Shown here: positions 36,870 through 45,217 of the stretch, piece after piece | How the letters are laid out: each line of letters begins with the position of its first letter | How positions within the stretch are numbered: position 1 is the first letter of the stretch | Assembly: GCA_023386315.1 (NCBI GenBank) | Contig: JAEWJZ010000008.1 | Span: 144,348 to 208,347 of the forward strand | Direction of reading: 5' to 3' | Source: Bacillota bacterium | GTDB lineage: Bacteria > Bacillota > Clostridia > Lachnospirales > Lachnospiraceae | DNA length: 64,000 nucleotides | Program-made: the position numbers and the translations under genes | The notes under the pieces: generated by a model | Databases searched by the model: none | The model's input: the letters and a program-made list of their open reading frames with translations, nothing else | What the model was told of the DNA's origin: nothing

Positions 36870-37287
36870 CAAGACCATCAGGGATATTCATAAACCCATC
36901 TCCTATTGCGCTGGTAGGTTCCTGTCTAGAAACCGCCTGATTTCCTCCAGCAGACATGTTCTTACTGTCAGCAAACTCCTGTTCATCAACAATGACCTCA
37001 AAAGTATATATCTTAACTCCGTCTTTATTTATGTAGCTGCCTGTTTGAATTCTTCCAGTAACCAATACTCTCATTCCCTGATGAAAGTATTTTTCTGCAA
37101 ACTCTCCTGTCTTATCAAACGAAACACAATTAATAAAATCAGCGGTTGGCTCATTGCTGTCCTGATTTTTTCGCCCTCTGCGATCAACGGCAAGTGTATA
37201 TCTGGCAATCGCCATTGTGCGTTCTCCTTGCGAATATCTCACTTCCGGATCTCTGGTTAATCTTCCCATTAAAATTACTCGATTCAT
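36844..37287 (-). CDS. ssb: Single-stranded DNA-binding protein, likely element-encoded copy
   Basis: This 147-residue SSB has the OB fold (MNRVILMGRLTRDPEVRYSQ, TLAVDRRGRK, FINCVSFDKTGEFAEKYFHQ, VLVTGRIQTGSY), a linker, and the acidic C-terminal tip DDPDLPFN used to recruit partners. The start at 37287 follows GGAGGAAAAT. The main ssb of Firmicutes sits between rpsF and rpsR; here it is next to a recombinase module and a surface protein, so it is probably an extra copy of mobile-element origin. Confidence 0.88.
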   Translation of the reverse strand: MNRVILMGRLTRDPEVRYSQGERTMAIARYTLAVDRRGRKNQDSNEPTADFINCVSFDKTGEFAEKYFHQGMRVLVTGRIQTGSYINKDGVKIYTFEVIVDEQEFADSKNMSAGGNQAVSRQEPTSAIGDGFMNIPDGLDDPDLPFN

Positions 37288-37358
37288 ATTTTCCTCCATT
37301 CTTCCTCTGTCCGGATTGGACAGAGGAGCGATTATTGTTTATTTACTGTATAATTACA

Positions 37359-37520
37359 TTACTTCTGCAATGATTCTTTGACTTTATGACCACCGTCTTT
37401 CCCCTTTTTCTGCTTTGACCTTAAAACAACAACACAGAATAGAAGTGTCACACCCAAAACTACAGCTGATGCATATATAAAACCAAGAATTAAATACGGA
37501 ACCAACATGATGATCAACAT
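37359..37520 (-). CDS. Small 53-residue membrane protein
   Basis: A short frame from ATG 37520 encodes MLIIMLVPYLILGFIYASAV, continues with another hydrophobic run to about residue 33, then RSKQKKGKDGGHKVKESLQK. It is one membrane helix with a basic cytoplasmic tail. AAGGACGATAAACA precedes the ATG. Placed just upstream of ssb on the same strand. Function unknown. Confidence 0.6.
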   Translation of the reverse strand: MLIIMLVPYLILGFIYASAVVLGVTLLFCVVVLRSKQKKGKDGGHKVKESLQK

Positions 37521-37994
37521 TGTTTATCGTCCTTCCCGATAGTTCTGCCAAACAGGCAGCTGCATGCCTGCATCGGCTGCCCATTTTGTTAATTGTTCCT
37601 GCTCAAATCATCTCCTTCATTTCGTTGATTGACCGATACCTCCTCTCAAAAATGCAGCAAATTATATTTGATTATTACTCGTACATATACTGCAATACTA
37701 GGGAATAAAAGAAATAGAATACATAAAGAAAATGGGAAAGAGTCACCATTTAGAATAAGAGAAATCTCCTGATATTAATAAAGAATATCTCATGTAAAGC
37801 CTGAAATTGTGGAAAATAAGCTGAATAAACGATTATTACTACAAGATAATATAAAAAATAAGAAAATGAGTAAAGGGAAAAAATTTAAATAATTTAGAAT
37901 GTGAAACAGATAATGCATATCATAGAAATGAATTTAGATTTAAGCAATATCATCTTATCAGATAAATTACATTTAGTAAAGACCTATCATCAAA
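37521..37994. other. Gene-free AT-rich stretch
   Basis: About 470 bp without a convincing gene. On the minus strand there is a TATAAT (37661-37666) without a matched -35, and an AGGAGG at about 37638-37643 that leads only to short dead-end frames; one of them, read without a start codon, gives EQLTKWAADAGMQLPVWQNY and looks gene-like but has no initiation codon. The part 37709-37990 is purine-rich and shows no structure. Confidence 0.5.
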
Positions 37995-38036
37995 AAACCG
38001 CTGTTAGTAAGTAATTATCCCTACTAACAGCGGTTT
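37995..38036 (-). terminator. Terminator of the BMC/dha operon
   Basis: AAACCGCTGTTAGTA (37995-38009) and TACTAACAGCGGTTT (38022-38036) form a perfect 15-bp stem; on the minus strand the stem is followed by TTTTTTG. It lies 15 bp after the dhaL stop and closes the long BMC operon. Confidence 0.9.
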
Positions 38037-38050
38037 CTTTGTTTTAGAAT

Positions 38051-38668
38051 CTATTTTTCTGCAACTGCCCTCATGATCAGAGCCCCCACAGCTGCTCCCG
38101 GATCCTTTAAAGAGCGGGATGCTTCCCCTCTCGTGGCTGCTCTTCCGTGAACCGCAACCATGGTCGTGGTATTTACAAAACCCGTCCACGCGGCACTGGC
38201 CGCCTCCTGTAGGGCCATCTCAAGAGAAATACCAGCATCTAAGCCAGCCGCAAGCGCGTCTATTCCAGGCTGAAAACCATCCAGAAAAGTTTTTTCACCT
38301 AATTCAGCCTTACCAAGGCCAGCAACCCCCTCCTTATAAGCTTGAAATAGAGAAACAACATCATTATCAGTGAGTTCCGTTTTTCCCTTTAAGACTTTTC
38401 CCGCACGCATAAGACCTGCAGCCATCAATGTCCCCATGGTGGAAGGGACCTTATTACCCATGGCCTTTCCTGCCTTATAAAGCAGTTTTCCCAGATCGGG
38501 TTCCATACCATCGGATACCGAATCATAGGCAGACCGGAATCCGTCGGACATGGTTAATCCCAAGTCACTGTCCCCTACTACACTGTCAAGTTCAATGAGA
38601 TAATCCCGGTTTTCCTCCATTATTTTGCTGATCCTGCCAAGCATGGCAATCAGTTCCTTCTGATTCAT
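38051..38668 (-). CDS. dhaL: Dihydroxyacetone kinase subunit DhaL
   Basis: The 205-residue ADP/ATP-binding subunit of dihydroxyacetone kinase carries the Mg-nucleotide aspartates in ELDSVVGDSDLGLTMSDGF (about 30-48) and VPSTMGTLMAAGL, and ends VGALIMRAVAEK. The start at 38668 follows GGAGAATAAG and the dhaK stop as TAAGATG; ATG 38680 is an alternative. No DhaM lies here, so phosphate may come from ATP or a general PTS protein encoded elsewhere. It closes the BMC operon. Confidence 0.88.
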   Translation of the reverse strand: MNQKELIAMLGRISKIMEENRDYLIELDSVVGDSDLGLTMSDGFRSAYDSVSDGMEPDLGKLLYKAGKAMGNKVPSTMGTLMAAGLMRAGKVLKGKTELTDNDVVSLFQAYKEGVAGLGKAELGEKTFLDGFQPGIDALAAGLDAGISLEMALQEAASAAWTGFVNTTTMVAVHGRAATRGEASRSLKDPGAAVGALIMRAVAEK

Positions 38669-38669
38669 C

Positions 38670-39689
38670 TTATTCTCCATTCCGTTCCTGTTTGAAAAAT
38701 GGTGTATCTGCCGGGGCATCCAGATAAACTTTAAGTTCCTCATCCAGCTTTAATAGGGAAATAGACAGACCTGCCATTTCGATAGAGGTGACATATTCCC
38801 CCACATAACAGCGATGTACCCGGATATTCTTTTCTTTTAATATCTGATGAACCTTTCTTGCAACAATATACTGCTCATCAAGAGGTGTTGCTCCCAGCCC
38901 ATTAACAAGAACCGCCGTCTCATCCCCTGGTTTATAGGAAATATCTTTCAGAATTTTATCAACCATTTCTTCTGCAATCTGATCCGCTGATTCCATCTTT
39001 CCCCGTCGGATTCCCGGTTCCCCATGAATTCCCATGCCGACTTCCATCTCGTCCTCAGCAATCTCAAATCCTGGATGACCGACTCTTGGTACCGTACAGG
39101 GTGTCAGTGCCACTCCCATAGTCCTTACATTTGAGGCTGTCTTTTCTGCAATCCGCTTTACCTCCGAAAGATCTTTTCCTGTGACCGCCGCTGCTCCTGC
39201 GCATTTATATACGAAAAAAATACCGGCAACTCCTCTTCTGGTATTCTTCCCTCCATCTTTCGCCGGAGGAGAGGCAACATCTTCGCCTGCTACCACCTGC
39301 TCCACCCGGATTCCTTCTTCCATGTCCGCCATCTCAGCAGCCATATCAAAATTGAAAATATCCCCGTTATAATTCCCATAAATGTAAAGAACTCCTGCCC
39401 CTGAATCAATACGCTTTGTCACTTCCAGCATCTGATCGGCGCTTGGCGACTGAAACACATCACCTACGCAGCAGCCATCTAACATTCCCTTGCCTACGTA
39501 GCCTAAAAACAGCGGAAGATGACCGGATCCTCCTCCAGTGGCAATTCCAACTTTCCCTGCCGCCTTTTTGGTCGTTACCAGACAGCGCAGATCATTTCCT
39601 GTAAAGGTAAGTTGATCTGGATGTGTCAGGTAGATTCCTTCCAGCATTTCATTTACATAATTTTCCGGATCATTCATTAACTTTTTCAT
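38670..39689 (-). CDS. dhaK: Dihydroxyacetone kinase subunit DhaK
   Basis: This 339-residue subunit binds dihydroxyacetone through a covalent hemiaminal to a His. The ATGGGSGHLPLFLGYVGKGM segment (about 36-55) and MGIHGEPGIRRGK (His near 220) hold the substrate site. Family members also take other short ketoses such as erythrulose. In this operon the aldolase should give DHAP directly, so kinase activity would either rescue DHA released from DHAP or serve another ketose. GAGAGGGTGGTAGA precedes the ATG. Confidence 0.9.
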   Translation of the reverse strand: MKKLMNDPENYVNEMLEGIYLTHPDQLTFTGNDLRCLVTTKKAAGKVGIATGGGSGHLPLFLGYVGKGMLDGCCVGDVFQSPSADQMLEVTKRIDSGAGVLYIYGNYNGDIFNFDMAAEMADMEEGIRVEQVVAGEDVASPPAKDGGKNTRRGVAGIFFVYKCAGAAAVTGKDLSEVKRIAEKTASNVRTMGVALTPCTVPRVGHPGFEIAEDEMEVGMGIHGEPGIRRGKMESADQIAEEMVDKILKDISYKPGDETAVLVNGLGATPLDEQYIVARKVHQILKEKNIRVHRCYVGEYVTSIEMAGLSISLLKLDEELKVYLDAPADTPFFKQERNGE

Positions 39690-39703
39690 TCTACCACCCT
39701 CTC

Positions 39704-40882
39704 CTATTTTGATGAAATCCCATAATAAGCTTTTTGATATACCCCAATGATCTCTTCTTTTTCAGGTTTAAACGGATTGTCTTCCATACAGGCATCAACC
39801 ATCGCACTTTCCGCCAGATCCCCAAAAGCACGGTAATCCACAGGAAGCTCACTTAAACATTCTGCCAGTCCGATTCTTTTTGACAGTTTTCTGATCCGGA
39901 AAACCGCCTCCCTTACTGCCTGTTCCCCTGACATAGCCTCGGCTCCCTCTATGCCCAGGCCTTTTGCCACTTTTATATAACGCTCTGCAATGTTTTTTTT
40001 ACTTCCATTGAATTCCATTACATAAGGCAATAAAATTGCATTGCAGACACCATGAGGAAGATTGAAACGTCCCCCAAGGGAATGCGCCATGGCATGAACC
40101 ATCCCAAGACCAGCATTGGAAAAAGCCATTCCCGCGCTGTATTCTGCATAAGCCATCATTTCTCTGGCAGTCTCATTTCCTCCGTCCTCCACCGCTTCCG
40201 AAAGATATCGGCTGATCACCCCGATTGCCCAAAGGGCATCTTTATCGGTAAACGGAGTGCACCGCTTTGAAACTGCTGCCTCAATAGCATGAGTCATAGC
40301 ATCCATTCCAGTTGATGCAGTCAGATTTTTGGGCATACTCATCATAAAATCAATATCATTGACAGCAATGCTCACCATACAATTGGTATCCACCATACAC
40401 ATCTTTGTATGCTTGTCCGGATTGGTCACAATATAAAATGATGTGACCTCTGAACCGGTTCCCGCAGTTGTATTTACTGCCACAACGGGTATTCCAGGTC
40501 TGTCAGACTGATTAATTCCCTCATAATCTTCAATCCGGCCTCCGTTTTCCAGTACAATGCTGACTGCCTTTGCCGTGTCAATCGCAGATCCGCCGCCAAC
40601 TGCAGTCAGAAAATCAACGTTTAAAGCTTTCGCCGCTTCCAGGCATTCATTAATCACTGCCACTGCAGGATTCGGCTGTACCAGATAGTAGACAGCATAT
40701 TCAATTCCCGCTTCCAGCAAAAACAAACCCACTTTATCCGCTGCTCCGCTCTTATACAGAAACTGGTCCGTAACAATGAGCCCCCGTTTCAACCCTCTCT
40801 TTTTAAGTTCCGCAGGCAGCATACCAATGGATCCCCTTCCAAAAAAACTGGCAGCCACTGCATTCACTCTTAAAAGCCCCAT
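39704..40882 (-). CDS. Iron-containing alcohol dehydrogenase
   Basis: The 392-residue type III alcohol dehydrogenase has the GGGSAIDTAKAVSI nucleotide motif (about 97-110), TAGTGSEVTSFYIVT and the metal His residues in MTHAIEAAVSKRCTPFTD and AMAHSLGGRFNLPHG. Such enzymes reduce aldehydes with NADH; in BMC operons they recycle NADH to NAD+ inside the shell (PduQ/EutG role). I see no clear encapsulation peptide at its N-terminus (MGLLRVNAVAASFFGRGSIG), so its localisation is open. AGGGAGAATTTACT precedes the ATG. Confidence 0.9.
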   Translation of the reverse strand: MGLLRVNAVAASFFGRGSIGMLPAELKKRGLKRGLIVTDQFLYKSGAADKVGLFLLEAGIEYAVYYLVQPNPAVAVINECLEAAKALNVDFLTAVGGGSAIDTAKAVSIVLENGGRIEDYEGINQSDRPGIPVVAVNTTAGTGSEVTSFYIVTNPDKHTKMCMVDTNCMVSIAVNDIDFMMSMPKNLTASTGMDAMTHAIEAAVSKRCTPFTDKDALWAIGVISRYLSEAVEDGGNETAREMMAYAEYSAGMAFSNAGLGMVHAMAHSLGGRFNLPHGVCNAILLPYVMEFNGSKKNIAERYIKVAKGLGIEGAEAMSGEQAVREAVFRIRKLSKRIGLAECLSELPVDYRAFGDLAESAMVDACMEDNPFKPEKEEIIGVYQKAYYGISSK

Positions 40883-40894
40883 AGTAAATTCTCC

Positions 40895-41620
40895 CTAAAA
40901 TTCTATATTTCTGAAATCACCCGGATCGATCCGTTTTAACACAGAAAGCTCAGTCTTTGTGGGAGACGGGGTGATTGCAATTCGTGAATATTTAACAGGA
41001 AATCCGGTGTTATCCTGAACTTCCTTAAGAGTTGATGTTTCATGTATGGTATCCAGAACCAGTTCTCCATTTTCCATTTTAAAAATGCAAAGAGGAGTTA
41101 CAATCCTGTCTACATTCCCTTTTGTTGTAATGAAATCCACCTGGTTTACAAACGTCCGTTTATCATGCTTCGTTCTCCAGATAACAGCCCTCTTTGCAGT
41201 GGGTATCAAAACTGCACTTCCTGCACCGCCTGGAAGCCTTACTTTTGGTTTTTGGTAACTACCAATTACCGACGCATTCACATTACCCCTGTTATCAAAC
41301 TGGACACCACTTAAAAATGCCATATCAAGCCCCCCTCTCATGGATAAATCAAATACCTCCATAAGGGGAAAACAGGATCTTGCACCTTCTAACAGCTCGC
41401 TGCCTGCACTGGTATACTTTTTAAGCTTTCTGGGGGACGGATCAACTCCACCAGGTATATTCAAATGCACGGTATGGGGAGCATGGAGTTCCTTTGCAAG
41501 AAGCACAGCAATCATTGGCATGTGGGAAGATACTCCGTGAAACACTTTATCTCCATCCTGAATCATACGGGCCATTGCACACACCATAATGTCACAGATC
41601 CGGTTATCTTTTTCCATCAT
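40895..41620 (-). CDS. CoA-transferase-like subunit B (GctB family), catalytic Glu absent
   Basis: The 241-residue protein aligns with glutaconate CoA-transferase subunit B: FHGVSSHMPMIAVLLAKELH, GVQFDNRGNVNASVIGSYQK, KHDKRTFVNQVDFITTKGNV and RIDPGDF. In GctB the nucleophile lies in VESG before the D(x)SP motif. Here the corresponding stretch reads NIPGGVDPSP, with no Glu. So thioester exchange by the classic route is doubtful; a hydrolase-like role as in IpdAB is an alternative. GGAGGCAAAA precedes ATG 41620 (41617 is also possible). The longer frame to 41833 lies inside the A-subunit gene and is rejected as start. It overlaps subunit A. Confidence 0.85.
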   Translation of the reverse strand: MMEKDNRICDIMVCAMARMIQDGDKVFHGVSSHMPMIAVLLAKELHAPHTVHLNIPGGVDPSPRKLKKYTSAGSELLEGARSCFPLMEVFDLSMRGGLDMAFLSGVQFDNRGNVNASVIGSYQKPKVRLPGGAGSAVLIPTAKRAVIWRTKHDKRTFVNQVDFITTKGNVDRIVTPLCIFKMENGELVLDTIHETSTLKEVQDNTGFPVKYSRIAITPSPTKTELSVLKRIDPGDFRNIEF

Positions 41621-42443
41621 TTTTGCCTCCCAAGCCTCTGCGGTCCGCCTTTTCATATGCCGAAAGATAAACAGCCAGACCATCCTGGTCTTTAATCTCT
41701 TTAAATGTAAGAATTCCTTTTGAATCAACATCATAGTTTCCCGCACAAGAACAGGGCGCAGCACCTTTTGCGGCATGCACAACTCCATGAACCAGAAAAT
41801 CTGGTATGTCCGCTTTTTTAGTTCCGCTGGCAAACAAAGAACCGGGGACGATATGTTCTGCTGTAAGAATCACCCTCTTTGCCGCTCTGGAAAGCAGTAC
41901 ATCCTCAAACAGAGGGCCTGTTATTCTGGCATTGCCGTCTTCATCTGCCTCCTGAACATGAATTACTGCCACATCCGGACGAATCGCTTTTACTACCGTA
42001 ACCATTTCATTTGTAAATGGATCCGCTATTCTGGTAAAATAATCATTTTCTTCAATTAAATCACTGACTGTCAGGCCTTTTACCGGCATAAATCCGATTC
42101 CATAGCTGGCCGCCCGAAGTGCGGAAATAACAGTATAGCAGGCATGCTCATTTCCTTTTACCCGGCCGCTCTCCACTGCCTTTCTGTAATGCATTGCCAG
42201 AGAAAACTCACTTTCATAGCTGATAAACCCGGCATCTACACTGGTTACGCATCCTCCAAGGCACAGCATATCCACATCCATTGCGCCCGCAGTTTTAACC
42301 AGCTTCAGATTACGCTTACTCTGACGTACCAGTTCCCTTACAAAAGCCATAGGCGCGCGGTGAAGTACATTCCCGCCGATCCCAAGAACTGCTCCATTAC
42401 TGACCAGGGCTGCCGCTTCCTGCATCGATATAATTTTACTCAT
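41604..42443 (-). CDS. CoA-transferase-like subunit A (GctA family)
   Basis: This 279-residue partner opens MQEAAALVSNGAVLGIGGNVLHR, the usual GctA/CoA-transferase I start, then KLVKTAGAMDVDML, NYDVDSKGILTFKEI and a mid-region VKAIRPDVAVIHVQEADEDGNARI. It forms a pair with the next gene, overlapping by 17 bp. As the B subunit lacks the catalytic Glu, the reaction is uncertain: CoA transfer, or hydrolysis of a ring or thioester intermediate. GAAAGGGGCAGTTC precedes the ATG. Confidence 0.87.
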   Translation of the reverse strand: MSKIISMQEAAALVSNGAVLGIGGNVLHRAPMAFVRELVRQSKRNLKLVKTAGAMDVDMLCLGGCVTSVDAGFISYESEFSLAMHYRKAVESGRVKGNEHACYTVISALRAASYGIGFMPVKGLTVSDLIEENDYFTRIADPFTNEMVTVVKAIRPDVAVIHVQEADEDGNARITGPLFEDVLLSRAAKRVILTAEHIVPGSLFASGTKKADIPDFLVHGVVHAAKGAAPCSCAGNYDVDSKGILTFKEIKDQDGLAVYLSAYEKADRRGLGGKNDGKR

Positions 42444-42470
42444 GAACTGCCCCTTTCTCGCCTGCTGTCC

Positions 42471-43805
42471 CTATTTTGCTGCATTACAGGCAATCTGTAT
42501 GGCATCCCAGACTCCCGCAAACGGAGGTGCATAAATAAGGTCCGTCATTCCCAGTTCTTTCGTTGTCATCCTGCAGTGAATGGCGACGGCAAATACATCC
42601 GCCCGAAGAACTGCCCCTTTTTCCCCGCAGGTCTGGGCGCCAAGAATACGTTTGGTTTCCTTTTCATAGATCAGCTTAATTGTAATCGGGGTAGGTCCTG
42701 GATAATAAGCCGGATGATCATTCACCGTGACAAGCAAAGTGCTGTAATTAATAGAAAGACGTTTTGCATCCCCTTCACTCATGCCGGTCCGCCCCAGCTC
42801 CAGCCCGCAGACTTTAACAGCTGCAGACCCCAGTGCTCCCTGAAACACTTCACTGCCTCCTGCCAGATTCGTACCGGCAATCCGCCCGCATTTATTGGCT
42901 ACCGTTCCAAGAGCCAGATAAGTGTTTTCATTTAATATTTCATGATAGACAAGAATACAGTCACCTGCAGCATAAATATCCGGTATGGAAGTTCTCATTT
43001 CCCTGTCCACTATGATTGCTCCGTTTTTTCCTCTCTCTATGCCGGTATTTTTCAGAAATTCCGTACAGGGTCTTACCCCTGCTGCGACAATAACTAAATC
43101 TGCATCATAACTTTCTTTGTTTGTAATTACGCGATTGACATAAAGTCCGTCGCCTTCAAACGCCTCCACTTTTTCACCAGTATGAAGCTTTATCCCCTGC
43201 TTTAACAGCTCTTCCTGAGCAAGCGCCGTCATTTCTTCATCAAAGGATACAAGAATTCTGGGAGCCGTTTCTATCATACGAACATTTTTCCCTATATGTA
43301 AAAAAGCCTCGGCGCATTCTACGCCAATGTAGCCTCCGCCTACGATGACTACATTCCGGATCTTTTCCATTTTTGCGTATTCTTTTAAAAAGATTCCGTC
43401 TTCCATATTCTTTAAAGCATGGACTCCCATGAGCTCTCTGCCCGGAAACGGAGGAATCACTGCCTCTGCTCCCACTGCGATCATCAGCTTATCATAAGTA
43501 TCCTCGAACTCTCTGCCAGATACAAGATCCCTCACGACAATCTGCTTTTTTCCAGCATCAACTGATATCACCTCATGCTTTAGAAATGTTTCTACTCCCA
43601 TCTTTTCAAATGCATCACGGCTGCGGGCAATCATTTTTCTGTAATCCTCATTAAAGTCTCCTACATAATAAGGCAGCCCGCACGCACCATAGGAAAGGAA
43701 TCCGCCCTTTTCGTAAACGGTAACCTGAATTTCAGAATTCAGCCTGCGTATCTTGGATGCGGCACTCATACCTGCCGCAACTCCTCCGATTATAATAATC
43801 TTCAT
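42471..43805 (-). CDS. CoA-disulfide reductase / NADH oxidase-like flavoprotein
   Basis: The 444-residue pyridine-nucleotide-disulfide reductase has the FAD motif IIIIGGVAAGMSAASKIRRL (3-22), the single redox Cys in SYGACGLPYYVG (C42), a second dinucleotide motif VVIVGGGYIGVECAE (about 153-167) and the FAD-binding YAAGDC. One-Cys members are CoA-disulfide reductases or NADH oxidases. In this operon it could keep CoA reduced or oxidise NADH for the aldehyde dehydrogenase; both are inference. ATGGAGGAAAATTT leads the ATG. Confidence 0.9.
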   Translation of the reverse strand: MKIIIIGGVAAGMSAASKIRRLNSEIQVTVYEKGGFLSYGACGLPYYVGDFNEDYRKMIARSRDAFEKMGVETFLKHEVISVDAGKKQIVVRDLVSGREFEDTYDKLMIAVGAEAVIPPFPGRELMGVHALKNMEDGIFLKEYAKMEKIRNVVIVGGGYIGVECAEAFLHIGKNVRMIETAPRILVSFDEEMTALAQEELLKQGIKLHTGEKVEAFEGDGLYVNRVITNKESYDADLVIVAAGVRPCTEFLKNTGIERGKNGAIIVDREMRTSIPDIYAAGDCILVYHEILNENTYLALGTVANKCGRIAGTNLAGGSEVFQGALGSAAVKVCGLELGRTGMSEGDAKRLSINYSTLLVTVNDHPAYYPGPTPITIKLIYEKETKRILGAQTCGEKGAVLRADVFAVAIHCRMTTKELGMTDLIYAPPFAGVWDAIQIACNAAK

Positions 43806-43818
43806 AAATTTTCCTCCA

Positions 43819-44937
43819 TCAGGTTTTATCAGCTATTTCACGCTCTGCAGATTCCATCGCATCCCTGGCTGATAATTCTCCTGTGAAAGCCTGATATATT
43901 TTTTGGTATAGGATTGCGTTTTTATCCCCTGACCGCTTTATATGAGGAAGGGGCTTTGCAGACTCAATCATCATTTTCTGTACCGGAAACCATGGATAGT
44001 TACCGGCTCCTTTCCGATAGCTCGACTCTCTCACAGGCGCCCCGCTTACCATTCCCGTTTTACAGTCAACCTCAGAAGAACGCAGATATCTTAAAAAGCC
44101 GTTGGCAGCTTCCCGTTTCCTGCTTCCTGAGCAGACGGCAAAGGACCACGTCACATTCCATGCAGTTGAAAATGTACTGAAACCTAAATCCTCCGGCTCC
44201 AGACAGCCATTCTCCCATACAGATCCAAGCTGTCCGCTCCATGTTACTGCCATAACAGCCTTTTTCTTTCGGATAGCCTCTGCAATCTCCTCATTTGCGA
44301 AGAGTTCCGTGCCTTCCAAAGCAAATGACTTTAGTTCACAATAAGACTGAAGCCCTCTTATGGTCTCCACATTACCGCAGACTGGATTTCCCGCCAAATC
44401 ATAGGCATCTCCTCCATACATACGGAGAAAAGGAAGTGCATCGGTAAATATCTCTGACGAATCAGCCTTCATTGCCACGGCCTTTCTTCCATATAATGCC
44501 GCAAGAGCCTTTGCTGTATCCAGGTATTCCTGAGGCGTGATAACAGGCCCGAGCTCCTTTCCAAGCGCCTTATAAAGCAGACTCTTACGGTATACAATCA
44601 TATGACCGTCACAGAAAGAAGGAGATAAGTATGCCTTATTCTGATAGCTCATTTCCCTGGCAATGGCAGGAAGGATATCATCCTCTTCAAACTCAATTTC
44701 TGCCAGATAACCCTTTTGTACAAAATCAGACAGCCACAGATGACCTGCTGCCATAATAATGTCATAATCATCGCTTCCGGTAAGTGATTCCATCATTCTG
44801 GCATAATACTCCGACCACGGTACAATTTGAAATTCCACACTTCCCTTATATCCGTCCAGAATCCCCAATTCTCTGTCAAGATAACCGTTTACTGCCGGAT
44901 CTGCTACTGCAAGAACCTTTAATATTCCCTGCTCCAT
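43819..44937 (-). CDS. Solute-binding-protein-like protein lacking a signal peptide
   Basis: The 372-residue protein resembles extracellular solute-binding proteins of ABC family 1 (sugar type): LKVLAVADPAVNGYLDRELG, DIIMAAGHLWLSDFVQKGYL, KAYLSPSFCDGHMIVYRKSL and AVTWSGQLGSVWENG. Yet it begins MEQGILKVLAVADPAVNGY with no signal peptide or lipobox. The ATG at 44937 follows GGAGGGGATTGATATG spacing, so the N-terminus is well placed. The gene lies between the BMC-P and flavoprotein genes in the BMC operon. A cytoplasmic binding protein could sense or deliver the substrate or an intermediate; this is inference. Confidence 0.75.
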   Translation of the reverse strand: MEQGILKVLAVADPAVNGYLDRELGILDGYKGSVEFQIVPWSEYYARMMESLTGSDDYDIIMAAGHLWLSDFVQKGYLAEIEFEEDDILPAIAREMSYQNKAYLSPSFCDGHMIVYRKSLLYKALGKELGPVITPQEYLDTAKALAALYGRKAVAMKADSSEIFTDALPFLRMYGGDAYDLAGNPVCGNVETIRGLQSYCELKSFALEGTELFANEEIAEAIRKKKAVMAVTWSGQLGSVWENGCLEPEDLGFSTFSTAWNVTWSFAVCSGSRKREAANGFLRYLRSSEVDCKTGMVSGAPVRESSYRKGAGNYPWFPVQKMMIESAKPLPHIKRSGDKNAILYQKIYQAFTGELSARDAMESAEREIADKT

Positions 44938-44956
44938 ATCAATCCCCTCCCTCTGT

Positions 44957-45217
44957 TTATTTCCCCAATTGAGGAGGTGCATCTACAATACCCACGACAA
45001 AAGCATCAACCGGTGCCGAGCGGTCAAGGGCAAACTGGGTAGTATCATCAGTCGTTACCAGCACCAGTTCCCCAATTCCGGCTCCCATGGTATCAGCTGC
45101 CACGAATATATTCTTTTTTTCTCCGTAATACGGTTCCACCAAAAGGAGCTTAAACCCCACCAGATTTCTGCACTTTCTTGTGGAAACCACAGTCCCCCTA
45201 ATCGTTCCTAATATCAT
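44957..45217 (-). CDS. BMC-P pentameric vertex protein (EutN/CcmL family)
   Basis: The 86-residue shell vertex protein opens MILGTIRGTVVSTRKCRNLV, and continues DTMGAGIGELVLVTTDDTTQ and APVDAFVVGIVD, the EutN/CcmL pattern. Twelve such pentamers close an icosahedral BMC shell. It overlaps the PduL gene by 4 bp (ATGA). It is the only BMC-P gene in the locus. Confidence 0.92.
   Translation of the reverse strand: MILGTIRGTVVSTRKCRNLVGFKLLLVEPYYGEKKNIFVAADTMGAGIGELVLVTTDDTTQFALDRSAPVDAFVVGIVDAPPQLGK

Noticed and set aside
34050..37520. Conjugative element (ICE) core
   Set aside because: No relaxase, coupling protein or VirB4-like gene was found in the window; ssb and a surface protein alone are not enough.
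37384..37584. 66-residue minus-strand frame (MGSRCRHAAACLAELS...)
   Set aside because: It overlaps the better 53-residue membrane gene in another frame, is Cys-rich without pattern and has no ribosome site.
37521..37994. Possible attachment site or CRISPR-like array in the gene-free stretch
   Set aside because: No repeats of useful length were seen by eye, only AT-rich sequence.
41620..41833. Upstream extension of the CoA-transferase B gene
   Set aside because: The added 71 residues are a frame-shifted reading of subunit A; GGAGG before 41620 sets the start.
42144..42935. 263-residue plus-strand frame opposite the CoA-transferase and flavoprotein genes
   Set aside because: Long but composition is that of antisense of two well-supported genes; it has no family features.
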